A stretch of 64,000 nt of DNA from Chaetomium olivaceum (taxonomy: Eukaryota; Ascomycota; Sordariomycetes; Sordariales; Chaetomiaceae). Below, one piece after another: positions 46,273 through 55,818 of the stretch (its first letter is position 1; each line of letters begins with the position of its first letter). The DNA lies in NCBI GenBank assembly GCA_039881045.1, contig JAYWVB010000013.1, positions 1 to 64,000 on the forward strand, given 5' to 3'. A program made the position numbers and the translations under genes. The notes under the pieces are model-generated. The model saw only the letters and a program-made list of their open reading frames with translations, was not told the origin of the DNA and did not search any database.

Positions 46273-46842
46273 CTAAGTTGCCTTCAAGTTCGGTTCTATA
46301 CCGGTGCTGCCCATGCTCGGAGGTTGCGGTGGCGTGATGTAGTGTACACAGGAGATGCAGTTTCGATTTCGAGATGTTCCAGGTTGTCTGTCGGTTTGTT
46401 GATGGTAACGGACAGGGTTTAAATGGTTACCAGGTCCGAGTTTGGCGGGTTGCAGCTGCCAAGGCCCTGGCCGGCGATCTGTCGAACACCCGTCTTCCAT
46501 AACAGCGGTCCTCTGTGCTGTGAGACCCACGGGCACAGGCACTTGCAGCGCCTGAAGGATGCGAGTAGCCTCAACCTCAGATAGTTGGTGTATCTCGGCA
46601 ACGGTTGTCGGACAATCTGGTATGTCAAGCCCTGTGCTAATACGTAGAAGTGGTAAAAGTCGGGCTGGAGGATTGAACAAGAGCCCCAACGTATTCTGGT
46701 ACCGGCGCAGGTTGTTATCACTCCGCGATAATCCACTCCGCGTTAGTCCAGTGATTCCAGTCCCGAAACCAGCGACCGCATCAGATAATGTTTGGGCATC
46801 CTGGGCACCTTCGGGGTTGATGTCAGAGTTTTGCCCAGGCAT
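46273..46842 (-). CDS. hypothetical protein directly upstream of IKS1
   Basis: From ATG 46842 (MPGQNSDINPEGAQD) to TAG at 46275-46273, 189 residues. The first ~115 residues look coding (SGLSRSDNNLRRYQNTLGLL, LLPLLRISTGLDIPDCPTTV, IHQLSEVEATRILQALQVPV); the last ~70 look like untranslated leader, so the gene may be spliced or shorter. Its stop codon is six bases before the IKS1 ATG and in the same frame. No function can be assigned. Confidence 0.4.
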   Translation of the reverse strand: MPGQNSDINPEGAQDAQTLSDAVAGFGTGITGLTRSGLSRSDNNLRRYQNTLGLLFNPPARLLPLLRISTGLDIPDCPTTVAEIHQLSEVEATRILQALQVPVPVGLTAQRTAVMEDGCSTDRRPGPWQLQPAKLGPGNHLNPVRYHQQTDRQPGTSRNRNCISCVHYITPPQPPSMGSTGIEPNLKAT

Positions 46843-47575
46843 GGTGTTACCTACCTTAATTATTGGAATATTTCCAGGGGGCGTTGATGTGATGTGGACG
46901 TGGACTGGGGGAAATGGATGGACGTCTGAGTGGACGCAAGAGAAGCGCACGACCCACATCCATGTGCATGGTGCTCAGCTGGGCATTCAAGTTTTCCAGC
47001 CGTTACAAAAAAAAACAAAAAGAGCAAAAAAAAAAACAGAAAAAAAAGAAACAACAAAAATTGCGGATACGATCTAGGCTTCTGGATAGATATTAAAATA
47101 TCCTAACCATTGGATGGTTATAGTAATGTCACGTTATTCCATGATATCTCATGTCTTGACGATGAGACCCGTAGCACGAGTAACATCCAACAACCTTGCC
47201 TTCCTGGCGGACCACTTCGGTTTAAAGACATGCAGGAGCCTGGATTGCGACGGTCTGTAGTATACATTGACCAATCGACAACCCAGACTTTCGTACCTTG
47301 TCAGTCTCCCTATCATCTATTGGGTGCGGGCCGAGACAAGCTTTCGACGACCCAACGGTCACTTCAAGGCTGATTTGTTGCCGGGTTCTTGTCCCGATGG
47401 AGACTAATTGTAGTTAGATAAAGTGTTAAAGAGTCTACGTATTTCTCTTTGGCCCAAACTCCTCTCCTTTGCTCGAATCTTAAAAAGCCGCCCGGATCAA
47501 GACCAAACCTTGGGTGGATGCACCAAACCACCCTGTGAGACAGGTTTACCATCCGTTAGACTGCCCGGGCCAAAG
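46843..47575. other. intergenic with A-rich tract
   Basis: Contains the A-rich low-complexity tract at about 47007-47058 (runs of 9-11 A separated by C/G) and no gene. Confidence 0.4.
47007..47058 (+). repeat. A-rich low-complexity tract
   Basis: Repeated runs of A interrupted by single C or G. It could be a decayed poly-A tail of a retroelement, but no target duplications are obvious. Confidence 0.7.
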
Positions 47576-48608
47576 TCAGGCTGGCCGCCCAAGCTGCCGC
47601 ATGACAATAACCCGCCCAAAGTCCACCAACCCATGCACCGCCATCCTGACCAGCACTTCCAGCGTGGCATTGTCCTCCTGCGCCGTCATGCAATAGCTCC
47701 CAGTCCCATTCGTCCACACCTCCGTAATCTTCTCAAATGCCTCACTCAACAACCTCCCCGAGTAATACACATCACTCGTGGCCGCATCACACTTGACCAC
47801 CTTGGGCCCGCCCACCCCCGCCGCAAACGCCCTTACCCCATCATCCTCCCCGGCATACCGCCTCCGATACTCCCCAGCCTCCTCACTATCCCTCAACGCC
47901 GCCCGCGCCGCAAACTCAAACACCACATCCCTCAACCCCTCATTCAACTCCATCACCTCGGTGCCATACCAGATCCCCGGCACCCCATACGGCTCCCCCG
48001 CCCCAAACGCCACATACCCGGTCTCCCACCCGCCCGGCAGCTCCTCCCGCGCGTCAAACTCGTGCTGCAGCGCCACCTGGACTGCATACCGCGCCACCCC
48101 GCCGAGGGTCGCCCGCCGCGGGTTGACGCCCGCGATGCCCGCGACGAGGAAGTAGGTCTGGCGCAGGTCGAAGCGCGGCGAGAGGTCAGCGCCGTGAGGC
48201 TGGCGGCCGCGTTGATCTCGCCCTCGCCCGTGGTGGCTTGGCAGAGGGTGCCGGCGGCGGTGCAGTGGATGGTGGGGTGTAGGGGGGAGAGGCCGGGGAG
48301 GGTGATGTTGATGGCGCTGAGGGGGCCGAGGTGGGGGGTGGTGGTGGGGAGGTTGTGGTGCCAGATGTCGGCTTCGGGGGCGAACTGGTTGGTGGGAAGG
48401 AGGGTTGGTTAGCTTTGTTTAGGTAGGTAGGTATTTGGGGTGTTGGGGGTTAAAGAGGGGGTGGGAGGGGGGCTGGTTGTTTAGGTACCATGCTGATGAT
48501 CATGATCTTGGGTTTGATAATATCGTCTCGCCGGATGACGCCCGCTGAGGCCAGGCTCAGGTGGCATAGGGCTAAGATGGCGGCTGCCATCCATTCCAGT
48601 GGTCGCAT
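47576..48608 (-). CDS. purine nucleoside permease family protein (NUP), secreted or membrane-linked
   Basis: Exon 1 (48608-48489) encodes a signal sequence (MAAAILALCHLSLASAG) and KPKIMIISM; exon 2 (48384-47576) continues FAPEADIWHHNLP after a 104-bp intron. Family hallmarks are LPGLSPLHPTIHCTAA, CQATTGEGEINAAASL, YFLVAGIAGVNPRRATLG, RYAVQVALQHEFDARE, GTEVMELNE, CDAATSDVYYSG and TGSYCMTAQEDNATLE, then GLVDFGRVIVMR. Family knowledge: relatives resemble the Candida nucleoside permease NUP and share a nucleoside phosphorylase-like fold. One base is missing near 48183 (ACCTCTCGCCGC). The extreme C-terminus after MRQLGRPA may also be off frame, because the next frame reads DFGPGSLTDG as relatives do. 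Confidence 0.8.
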
Positions 48609-49901
48609 GATAACGTTCGGTAGTGTATAATCGTTACTATTGTTGTTGTAATTGGTGTCGCAGGAGTGAAGGAGACAAACGTTCCTGATATTTGACGGAG
48701 AAATTTGCGATGGTGTCTCAGTAAACGGTAGTGTTACACATGGGGCAAGGGCATGGGGAAAGAAAAGAACTCCCAACTACTTTATAGACCAGCCAGTGCT
48801 GTCGGCCTGATCAGCTGGTCACGTTGACTTGTGAATGCATATGTTGTTCACAAGTGAATCAAGAAATACACCTTGGACGCAAGTTGGCCATATGCAGCCG
48901 CGACAGTTTTACAGTTAGATAGTCCAAAAGTTGGTTGGTACAGTCTGTGAACATCTGTACCGTTTTACGTGTGCTTGTCGAAAACCCTTGATTGCCCACT
49001 GCCTCGTGCTTTGATCCCTCGGTGCCCGTTAAGTAACTACAGAGTGGCTCCAGTACGCTCGAACTATTATTATGTCGGGGCGGTTAGCCACACGATATGA
49101 GATCCGGTAAAGTGCACTGGTTGGTCTTGCCGGGTGTCAAACCCGGAAGTTGTTGGGAACAGCAACCGTAGCGTGTATGAGTAAGACTAAACCAACTCGT
49201 CCAAGGTGTTAAATTGCCGAACCGTACAAAGGGATCAAGGCCCTGGGGCAGGCAGCCGATAACTTCACGGGGAACGAACTTTGGCTGATCTAATGTCTAT
49301 TATTGCACATGCCACATGCTTCACGGCCACAACGACCTGCTCCTTACAGCACCACAACCCGTACTGCCATTGGAAGCTGGGTTTTTATCACCATGAATAT
49401 CTAGGTACATGAACCTACGAGATTTGGCAGCTATCGCCTTGGGCTTACGGACACAAGATGTGAAGAAGAGAAAGGACGGCGCGCTGGTGGTCGAGTCTTG
49501 ACAGGCCGCGAACAAAGTGTGGATACGGACTGGAAGTGGTCTGCTGGGTTCGCTGTGAATCTCCCGCACCCGGTGCTAAATTTGGAAACGGCCTGCCAAC
49601 CCAAGAGGAGAACGGCATGAATCTGCATCGAGCTTTTACGCGTCTCTTCACTTCTCCTATCCGACCTCATGTGGTCCATTCATTGTAAGGGGCTACCTCG
49701 GACGTTCTCTCAAGCAGTGGTGGTTACAGCGGTGACGTGGGACATCCGCTCAGCCGTTGGTCGTGGAGGAGGTGTGGGGGGTCGACGCAACTGCCAAATC
49801 TCGTTGAAACAAGATTCGGACGCGAGTGTCGATGCGTGTCGACGGGCCCACAAGCTACAGGAGCGCTCTGCCGAACGAACCGCCGGAGCGCCTGCACCCC
49901 A
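48609..49901. other. intergenic, 1.3 kb
   Basis: 5' flank of the NUP gene and sequence up to the next transposon. Several 60-80 codon frames are open but none has domain character. Confidence 0.4.
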
Positions 49902-49908
49902 GGCTGCC

Positions 49909-49935
49909 AAGTGGGTGACAAAAAAACAGGTCCAT
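49909..49935 (+). repeat. left 27-bp terminal inverted repeat
   Basis: Perfect inverted match to 51324-51350 and preceded by GGCTGCC. Confidence 0.9.
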
Positions 49936-50129
49936 TGACCCAGTCACCCCATGCTAAATACAGCTAGCGCCCCGCTCTTGCTACAAAATATTGCATCACA
50001 TCAACACCAGCGTTCAGGGGGTATGCCTTGTTTTCGACGGCAACTACGTCGTCAATCACAACGTTTGTAAATAGAATAAATGTGATACTATTTGTTAGAT
50101 AGAAAGCCCCATCTCTGTCTTCAACAACA

Positions 50130-51227
50130 ATGGCAATGGCTCATCATAAGACTCCCAAGAAGGCCAAAGTACAGGGCATGTACCAATTCGCCCTTGCCCA
50201 ACAAGACCGCTTCGGCACTCCTTTTTTTAAATCCGACATCTTCCGGATCGCCGGTATCAGCAAAACTCGAGGGAACGCAATTCTCAAAGACTACCCTAGA
50301 ACCTTCAAAAACAATCCATTTGTTGATGAGACACGCGGTCGAAAGAGGATCTTGACTGAAGAAGATGTGGATAAGATGGAGAAAGTTATCTGGGACCATG
50401 GTATTGAAGGCCGGATGCTCTCGTACCACGGCCTTCTCCAAGAAGCTGGCGTTGAAAAAGAGCTCTCGCAACGTACCATCCAACGCGCTCTCGGACAGAG
50501 AGATTGGCGTCGTTGCATTGCTTGTCAAAGGTCCTTTGTTAACGCTAAACTCGCTGAGAAACGATGTGAAGAAGCCCGCAAGTCCTTGGAACATCGGCCT
50601 CGACCGGAAGACTGGCGAGACATTTATTTTACCGACGAGTTCCATGTCTCTTCAGGAGCTTCAGGTCGTGTCTGGATCCTCCGGAAACCTGGCGAACGCT
50701 ATTGTCCTGACTGCATTGTTGAGAGGCCAGATAAAGAGGAGGACAGGCATACGGCGCATTTCTGGGGCACCGTTGGATACGACTTCAAGATGGAGAGCCT
50801 GCACGAGTATCAGATTCCGTCCAATAACAATGGGAAAATGACACAGGCTTATTACCGCGATCATATCCTCGACGGTATCGTCAAGCCGTGGATGGAGGAA
50901 GGCCGTTCTTTTATTCTTGAGGAGGACGGAGATAGTGGCCATGGGCCGAGGGGAAATAACATCGTCAAGTCGTGGAAGGAGAAGAACGGCTTGAGGCACT
51001 ATTTCAATTGCCCGGGTTCACCAGACTGGCCTCCTATTGAGAAGGCATGGCGGTTACCTAAGTCAGAGGTCAAATCGCGGATGTGCTTGACTCACGACGA
51101 CCTTGTGGAGGCTGTCCAGGATGGCTGGCAAAAGCTAGACCAAGCAACCATCAACGAATGGGTTGACCAAATCCCCGAAATCCTACAGCAAACATTAGAT
51201 CTTGATGGCAAAATGAGCGGCAATTAG
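50130..51227 (+). CDS. transposase, Tc1-like DDE superfamily endonuclease
   Basis: Intronless, 365 residues, ATG at 50130 (a second Met two codons later). N-terminal ~70 residues form an HTH region (KSDIFRIAGISKTRGNAILK), followed by a second HTH (LSYHGLLQEAGVEKELSQRT). The catalytic domain has IYFTDEFHVSSG (first Asp), FILEEDGDSGHG (second Asp in EDGDSGH) and FNCPGSPDWPPIEKAW (third acidic residue), the DDE pattern of fungal Tc1-like enzymes in which the last motif is normally SPDLNPIEN. The frame is unbroken and fills most of the element. Confidence 0.85.
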   Translation: MAMAHHKTPKKAKVQGMYQFALAQQDRFGTPFFKSDIFRIAGISKTRGNAILKDYPRTFKNNPFVDETRGRKRILTEEDVDKMEKVIWDHGIEGRMLSYHGLLQEAGVEKELSQRTIQRALGQRDWRRCIACQRSFVNAKLAEKRCEEARKSLEHRPRPEDWRDIYFTDEFHVSSGASGRVWILRKPGERYCPDCIVERPDKEEDRHTAHFWGTVGYDFKMESLHEYQIPSNNNGKMTQAYYRDHILDGIVKPWMEEGRSFILEEDGDSGHGPRGNNIVKSWKEKNGLRHYFNCPGSPDWPPIEKAWRLPKSEVKSRMCLTHDDLVEAVQDGWQKLDQATINEWVDQIPEILQQTLDLDGKMSGN

Positions 51228-51323
51228 ATAGAATTGGGATTGCAAATGACTTTGTTTTATGGTGTTGAGGCTGTTGCTTATGTTGGTGTGATGAGAGGGG
51301 AATTTTTTGTAGGATCAAATTGC

Positions 51324-51350
51324 ATGGACCTGTTTTTTTGTCACCCACTT
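51324..51350 (-). repeat. right 27-bp terminal inverted repeat
   Basis: Exact reverse complement of 49909-49935 and followed by GGCTGCC. Confidence 0.9.
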
Positions 51351-51770
51351 GGCTGCCGATCTCAGATGGGATGGGATTGTCGATACCCCGGATCAGGTGG
51401 AACAAGAGACTACTTTATTCGGTTCGCCCAGGATTCGCCAAAGGGGCAGCATCAATCTAAAAGCTCAAATCCAACTGGCTGGCGCCTCCGGGGTGCTTTT
51501 ACCCGCGGCCCCTTTACCCGTTGGGCGGCACCCATTCCTTGGCAGGGCGGTACATGGAGAGCCGCTCCCGGTTTCGCTTACACGGATTTGATATGGGGAT
51601 GCCGGAAAGAGGAAAATGGGCCAACGATCAGGCGTATAAAACGGCCATCATCCAGAGCGTTGGGAGTTGGCCCCTGACCTTCTGGTTTGCGTCGCCCGAT
51701 CCAGCTCTTAGTCTGTCTCTCAATACCTTCAAACACTCGATCCTCCGTCGTGAACCAGTTGCCAGACAAG

Positions 51771-52575
51771 ATGAAGCTGATTCTTGCCACCGCCGTGCTT
51801 GCGGCTGCTGTCGCCGAGGCTCACTGTAGGCTATCCCTTCCTGCCGCCCACTTGCCTCACTAACGCCGCTACCTAGACACCTTCCCCAGTGTCGACGGCT
51901 CCGCCGACTGGCAATATGTCCGGACGACGACCAACTACCAGAGCAACGGCCCTGTGACCGACGTCAGCTCGGACCAGATTCGGTGCTACGAGCGCAACCC
52001 CGGCACGGGCGCCCCTGAGACCTACGCCGTCACTGCCGGCAAGGTCCTCAACTACAACGCCAAGGCCTCCGTCTCCCACCCGGGCCCCATGGCATTCTAC
52101 ATCGCCAAGGTCCCCGAGGGCAAGACAGCCGCCAACTGGGACGGCTCGGGCCAGGTCTGGTCCAAGATCTACCAGGAGACCCCCCAGCTTGGCGCCAGCA
52201 TGACCTGGTCCAGCAATGGTGCGTCCCCCCTCTCTTCGCTTTACCCTCCCCCACCCCGAACTACGAACTCACTAACCCCCCTTCGCAGGCCTCAAGTCCG
52301 TCCCGGTCACCATCCCCAGCTGCCTTGCGGACGGCGAGTACCTGCTCCGTGCCGAGCACATCGCGCTGCACAGCGCGGGCAGCGCCGGCGGTGCGCAGTT
52401 CTACATCAGCTGTGCGCAGCTCTCCGTCACTGGCGGCAGCGGCTCGTGGAGCCCCAAGAACAAGGTCGCCTTCCCCGGCGCCTACTCGCCCACCGACCCC
52501 GGCATCCTCATCAACATCTACTACCCCGTGCCGACCAGCTACACGCCTCCTGGTCCGGCGGTCGAGAGCTGCTAG
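51771..52575 (+). CDS. AA9 lytic polysaccharide monooxygenase (former GH61)
   Basis: Exons 51771-51825, 51877-52218 and 52289-52575 encode 227 residues. The signal peptide MKLILATAVLAAAVAEA is cleaved just before His18, which becomes the N-terminal His of the copper histidine brace; the codon for the next residue, Tyr, is split by intron 1. The second brace ligand is His86 in KASVSHPGPMAFY, and the axial Tyr lies in AQFYISCAQL. IPSCLADGEYLLRAEHIALH and the C-terminal YTPPGP are standard AA9 blocks. There is no CBM1. It oxidatively cleaves cellulose or related glucans outside the cell. The short introns, including one right after the signal peptide, are typical. No frame problem. Confidence 0.95.
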
Positions 52576-53516
52576 ATGGGTGGGGATGGATAGATAGGTA
52601 CCTTATGTGGGGGATAGGGGGTTTGAGAGAGAGCGATTGTGAGGGTTCGGTGCATATGGGTGTAGCCAACTGAAGTCTTCTTTTTGAGACTGTTTGCAGG
52701 ATTAGAACCTAAGTAAGGTACTCTGCCCTAAGATACGGGGCCATGCTTCTTCAACTGTGTTCCGTTGGTCCCGCTGTGTGTTCTGCAACTCGAGATATAA
52801 GGGGTGGAAATGATCATCTTGGATCTGGCTCCCATAGAATCGCACCCTGGGTAGTTGGCGAAGAATACAAGGGAAAGGAAGACAAGACAGCCGCACACTA
52901 AAAAACCTTTCAAACTGTGTCACACGCTTTGGCTTTGGGCAATCTTACAAAAATAGCGTTCGACCTCCATCTGGCGAGAGGCAGCTGACTATTGATTGCG
53001 GCTGAGCTAGCGAGTGCATGGCGCTCTCAACGGTTCGGTGTGGCTATCTGCGGGCCTCCTTCAGTCTAACAACACTAAAATATGAATTGGAGGCTCCGAC
53101 GAGTGCTCTAGGTTTGGGATCCAGGTATAATAAGCATAGATTGGAGAAAAAGGTAAGTAGGTACACTTAAGCTTGTTACATAAGCATATGCGACGAGTTC
53201 CTTTTACTCCGGGGGGCTCGGTGATTCTAGGATTTATCAAGTTCACCCAGCTGCCCGGCCTCCTGCCAAGAGAAGCCACGAAGATAGTTCAATAGGTGGC
53301 AGACTCTCGACCAACAGTTGTTAGCTTGGCCGCGCCACTGGAGACCCCATGCACTCAGCCCTGGAATAGTGGCAGGAGACTCGCTGAAGTTCCCCGAGGA
53401 ACGCTGTGTCTGTATCAGGATATATACACATGAGACGGGTCTTCCCTGTTGTATACAATTTTGATTAGAATCCTGCTGTAACTTCCCTTATTAATCCAAC
53501 CCTTTTCCACCCCATA
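52576..53516. other. intergenic
   Basis: 3' flank of the LPMO gene and the promoter of the next gene. A TATATACA near 53430 could be a TATA element. No ORF supported. Confidence 0.4.
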
Positions 53517-55698
53517 ATGGTTTCCATCGCCCATGGCTTGTGGTGGGATCACTCCAAGCCTACTGCTCTGGCACTCACCCTCACAGTGCCTGTGGACTCG
53601 GGCAATCTGCTTCTGTCTGGTCTGACATTCCTTGTCACCATCGCAGGAGCCAGCTGCTGGAGCATCGTCGCCTTTATCCTACACCACCGGAGGGCGAAAG
53701 AAGGACCTGTCAGCGCCTTGGATCTTCAGTACCGCGTCAGCTTACGGAATTCTCCCGGTGCCATTCGTACCCTATGGGAGGCGTTCCAGATTCACCAGGC
53801 ATGGTCACCGACGCAACCAAAGAAACTCGTTTTGCGGACGCTCTCGGTCGTGATACCGGCGCTGTTGGTGTCGGCATGTTTCACCGTCGCGGCGCTGTTT
53901 ACCTCGAGGGTGGCCAATAAAGCTTATGGCCCTACTATCGCGAGAGCGGAAGCACACAAATGCGGCTTCTGGGACTTGCCTTCCAATCCTGACGTCGAGA
54001 TTGCGAGCCTTTTCACAGCCAAGAGTCGCGGCGACGCTGCTCGCGCCCGTACCCATGCTGATAGTTATTACAGCAATGCCACATCCTCGTCGGTACTGTC
54101 AAGCTTTGTGCAGCCCACCCTTCCCTACGAAGTGGAAACGTCGTTTTCCTGCCCTATTCCAGCCCGAGAGCGCTGCATGATGGGCCCCAACAAGGCGTTT
54201 TTATCACCTCCGGTCGGCTGGACTCGCACGAAATGCTAGGCATCAATGCAAGGTTCGAGGACCGGGTTAGCCTCCAGGTTCAGGCCACCTGCTCGCCAGT
54301 GATCGTTACCGACCTCGCCCGGATGACCACCGACTCCCAGGGCACTTTTATCGATTATCAACTCGGACCTGTTCTCGGAGGCACTGGGAATGTTACTTAC
54401 CGGTATAATATAGCCCTGTCAAACGGTACCGGCCTGGGCTACACACTACGGTACGTCCTCATGATATCTTACTGCGCGAGCCTTCAAATGCCTGTAACCA
54501 CCTCATGCTGACGACCGGACCGAGCCACAGCGCCTTCCACGCCTTCGCCGCCGACGCAGCGACTCCATCCCCCTATTCCAACTGGGCACCCATCCCAGAC
54601 TTCGCCCGCCCCGACGCCGACGTCAGCATCGTGATCCTCAGCCAAAACGACATGCGCTACACCGCCCCCGTGCACGACCCCTGGTTCTCCGCCAACGGCA
54701 CCTTCGCCTTCACCTTCGAAAACAACACCTTCACTCTCCCCGACCGCTACGTCTCTCCCCTCGTCTGCGCCCAGAAATACATCCTCTGCAGCCCCTCCTC
54801 CCCACGCCACCTCTGCACCCCACCAGGCGGCCTCCTCCAACTCGCCTCCCACCTAACCGACATGGACGCCATCACCAACCTCGAGTTCAACCCCGCGCAA
54901 GAGTCCACCGCAGCGCGCCTCCTGCGCGCCCTCGCCGAAATCAGCATGTTCCACGCCGTGTCCGCCCTCGGCGGCGGCGCCGGGGCGCTGCGCGCGCAGG
55001 GGCTGGCCGTGTTGAACATCTCGCCCGGCTTGCCGGAGGACCAGTGGCGCTCCGAGGTGGAGGGGTGGTTCCAGATGAACCTGGCGCGGCTGCAGGCGGA
55101 GGTGGTGGAGTTCGCGGTGAAGGGGGGAGGTTCGCTGTTTGAGAGGCGGCTTGGAGGGAAGCTCCGCCTGTGGCCGCTCACGCGGGAGCAGCGGGAGCAG
55201 TGTGGGAATCAGCTGGTGAGGGCCGTGGGGGAGGTGCAGAATTTTAGTTTGGTGGGGGTTTTGGTGGTTGTTTGTGTTTGTGGGGTGTTGGTGCTGCTGG
55301 ACTTGGTGCTGGAGCGTGTTGTGGATCTTGTTGGGGTGTGCTTCAACGGCAAGAGGCGGCCGGTGTCGTCTGCTACGGATGCGAGACAGGCGGATGGGAA
55401 GCTGCATCTTTTGCGTGTGGCGTTGTCTGGGGCTTCTGGAGTGGGGAAGGACTGGGTGTTGGGACGTTGGAATGTTCCGGTAGCAGGTCGGGGTGAGGGC
55501 GTGGAGCGGTTTGATATCTGTGCACACTCTGACTCAAACGGGCTGGCCGCGTACGAGCAGTCTGCTGGCTTTGCCCAGGAGACGGTGGAGGAAGGGCCCG
55601 GGGGGGAGACGGACGGGGGAGAACGCCGAGGTCTAGCCCAGCATTCAAAGGTTCCATCACGACAAAGAGTCGAGGCGAGAGATATGGACTCTGCTTGA
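53517..55698 (+). CDS. large fungal membrane protein of unknown function (frameshifted)
   Basis: Exon 1 53517-54450 and exon 2 54531-55698 (80-bp intron, GTACGT...CCACAG). Near 54201 the run GCGTTTTTATC seems to lack one base; restoring it carries the protein from RCMMGPNKAF into TSGRLDSHEMLGINARFEDR and gives 700 residues. TM helices are at LLLSGLTFLVTIAGASCWSI, LSVVIPALLVSACFTVAALF and near the C-terminus FSLVGVLVVVCVCGVLVLLD. The region between TM2 and TM3 is long, contains many N-glycosylation sites and paired Cys and is probably extracellular. The cytosolic tail is Gly/Glu-rich. This is a recurrent hypothetical family in Sordariomycetes with no known role. Confidence 0.65.
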
Positions 55699-55818
55699 TA
55701 GTTGAGAGCTTTGGCAATAGTGTGATGTACAGCTATCTCTATCTTGCCGCCGTATAGTAAAAGTATTACCAAAACATTCTCAACCAACCTACCTTTGCTC
55801 TAGAGTGCCTTCCATCTT

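Larger units (their letters stand above)
49909..51350 (+). mobile_element. compact DNA transposon with perfect 27-bp inverted repeats
   Basis: A 1,442-bp element whose ends (49909-49935 and 51324-51350) are exact inverted repeats starting AAGTGGGTGACAAAAAAACA. Both ends are flanked by the same 7-mer GGCTGCC in direct orientation (49902-49908 and 51351-51357). It encodes a single intact transposase. Identical ends and an open frame suggest a recent, possibly active copy. The 7-bp duplication is unlike the TA of classical Tc1/mariner elements. Confidence 0.85.

Noticed and set aside
47007..47058. A-rich tract as retrotransposon tail
   Set aside because: No adjacent retroelement coding sequence and no target duplications found.
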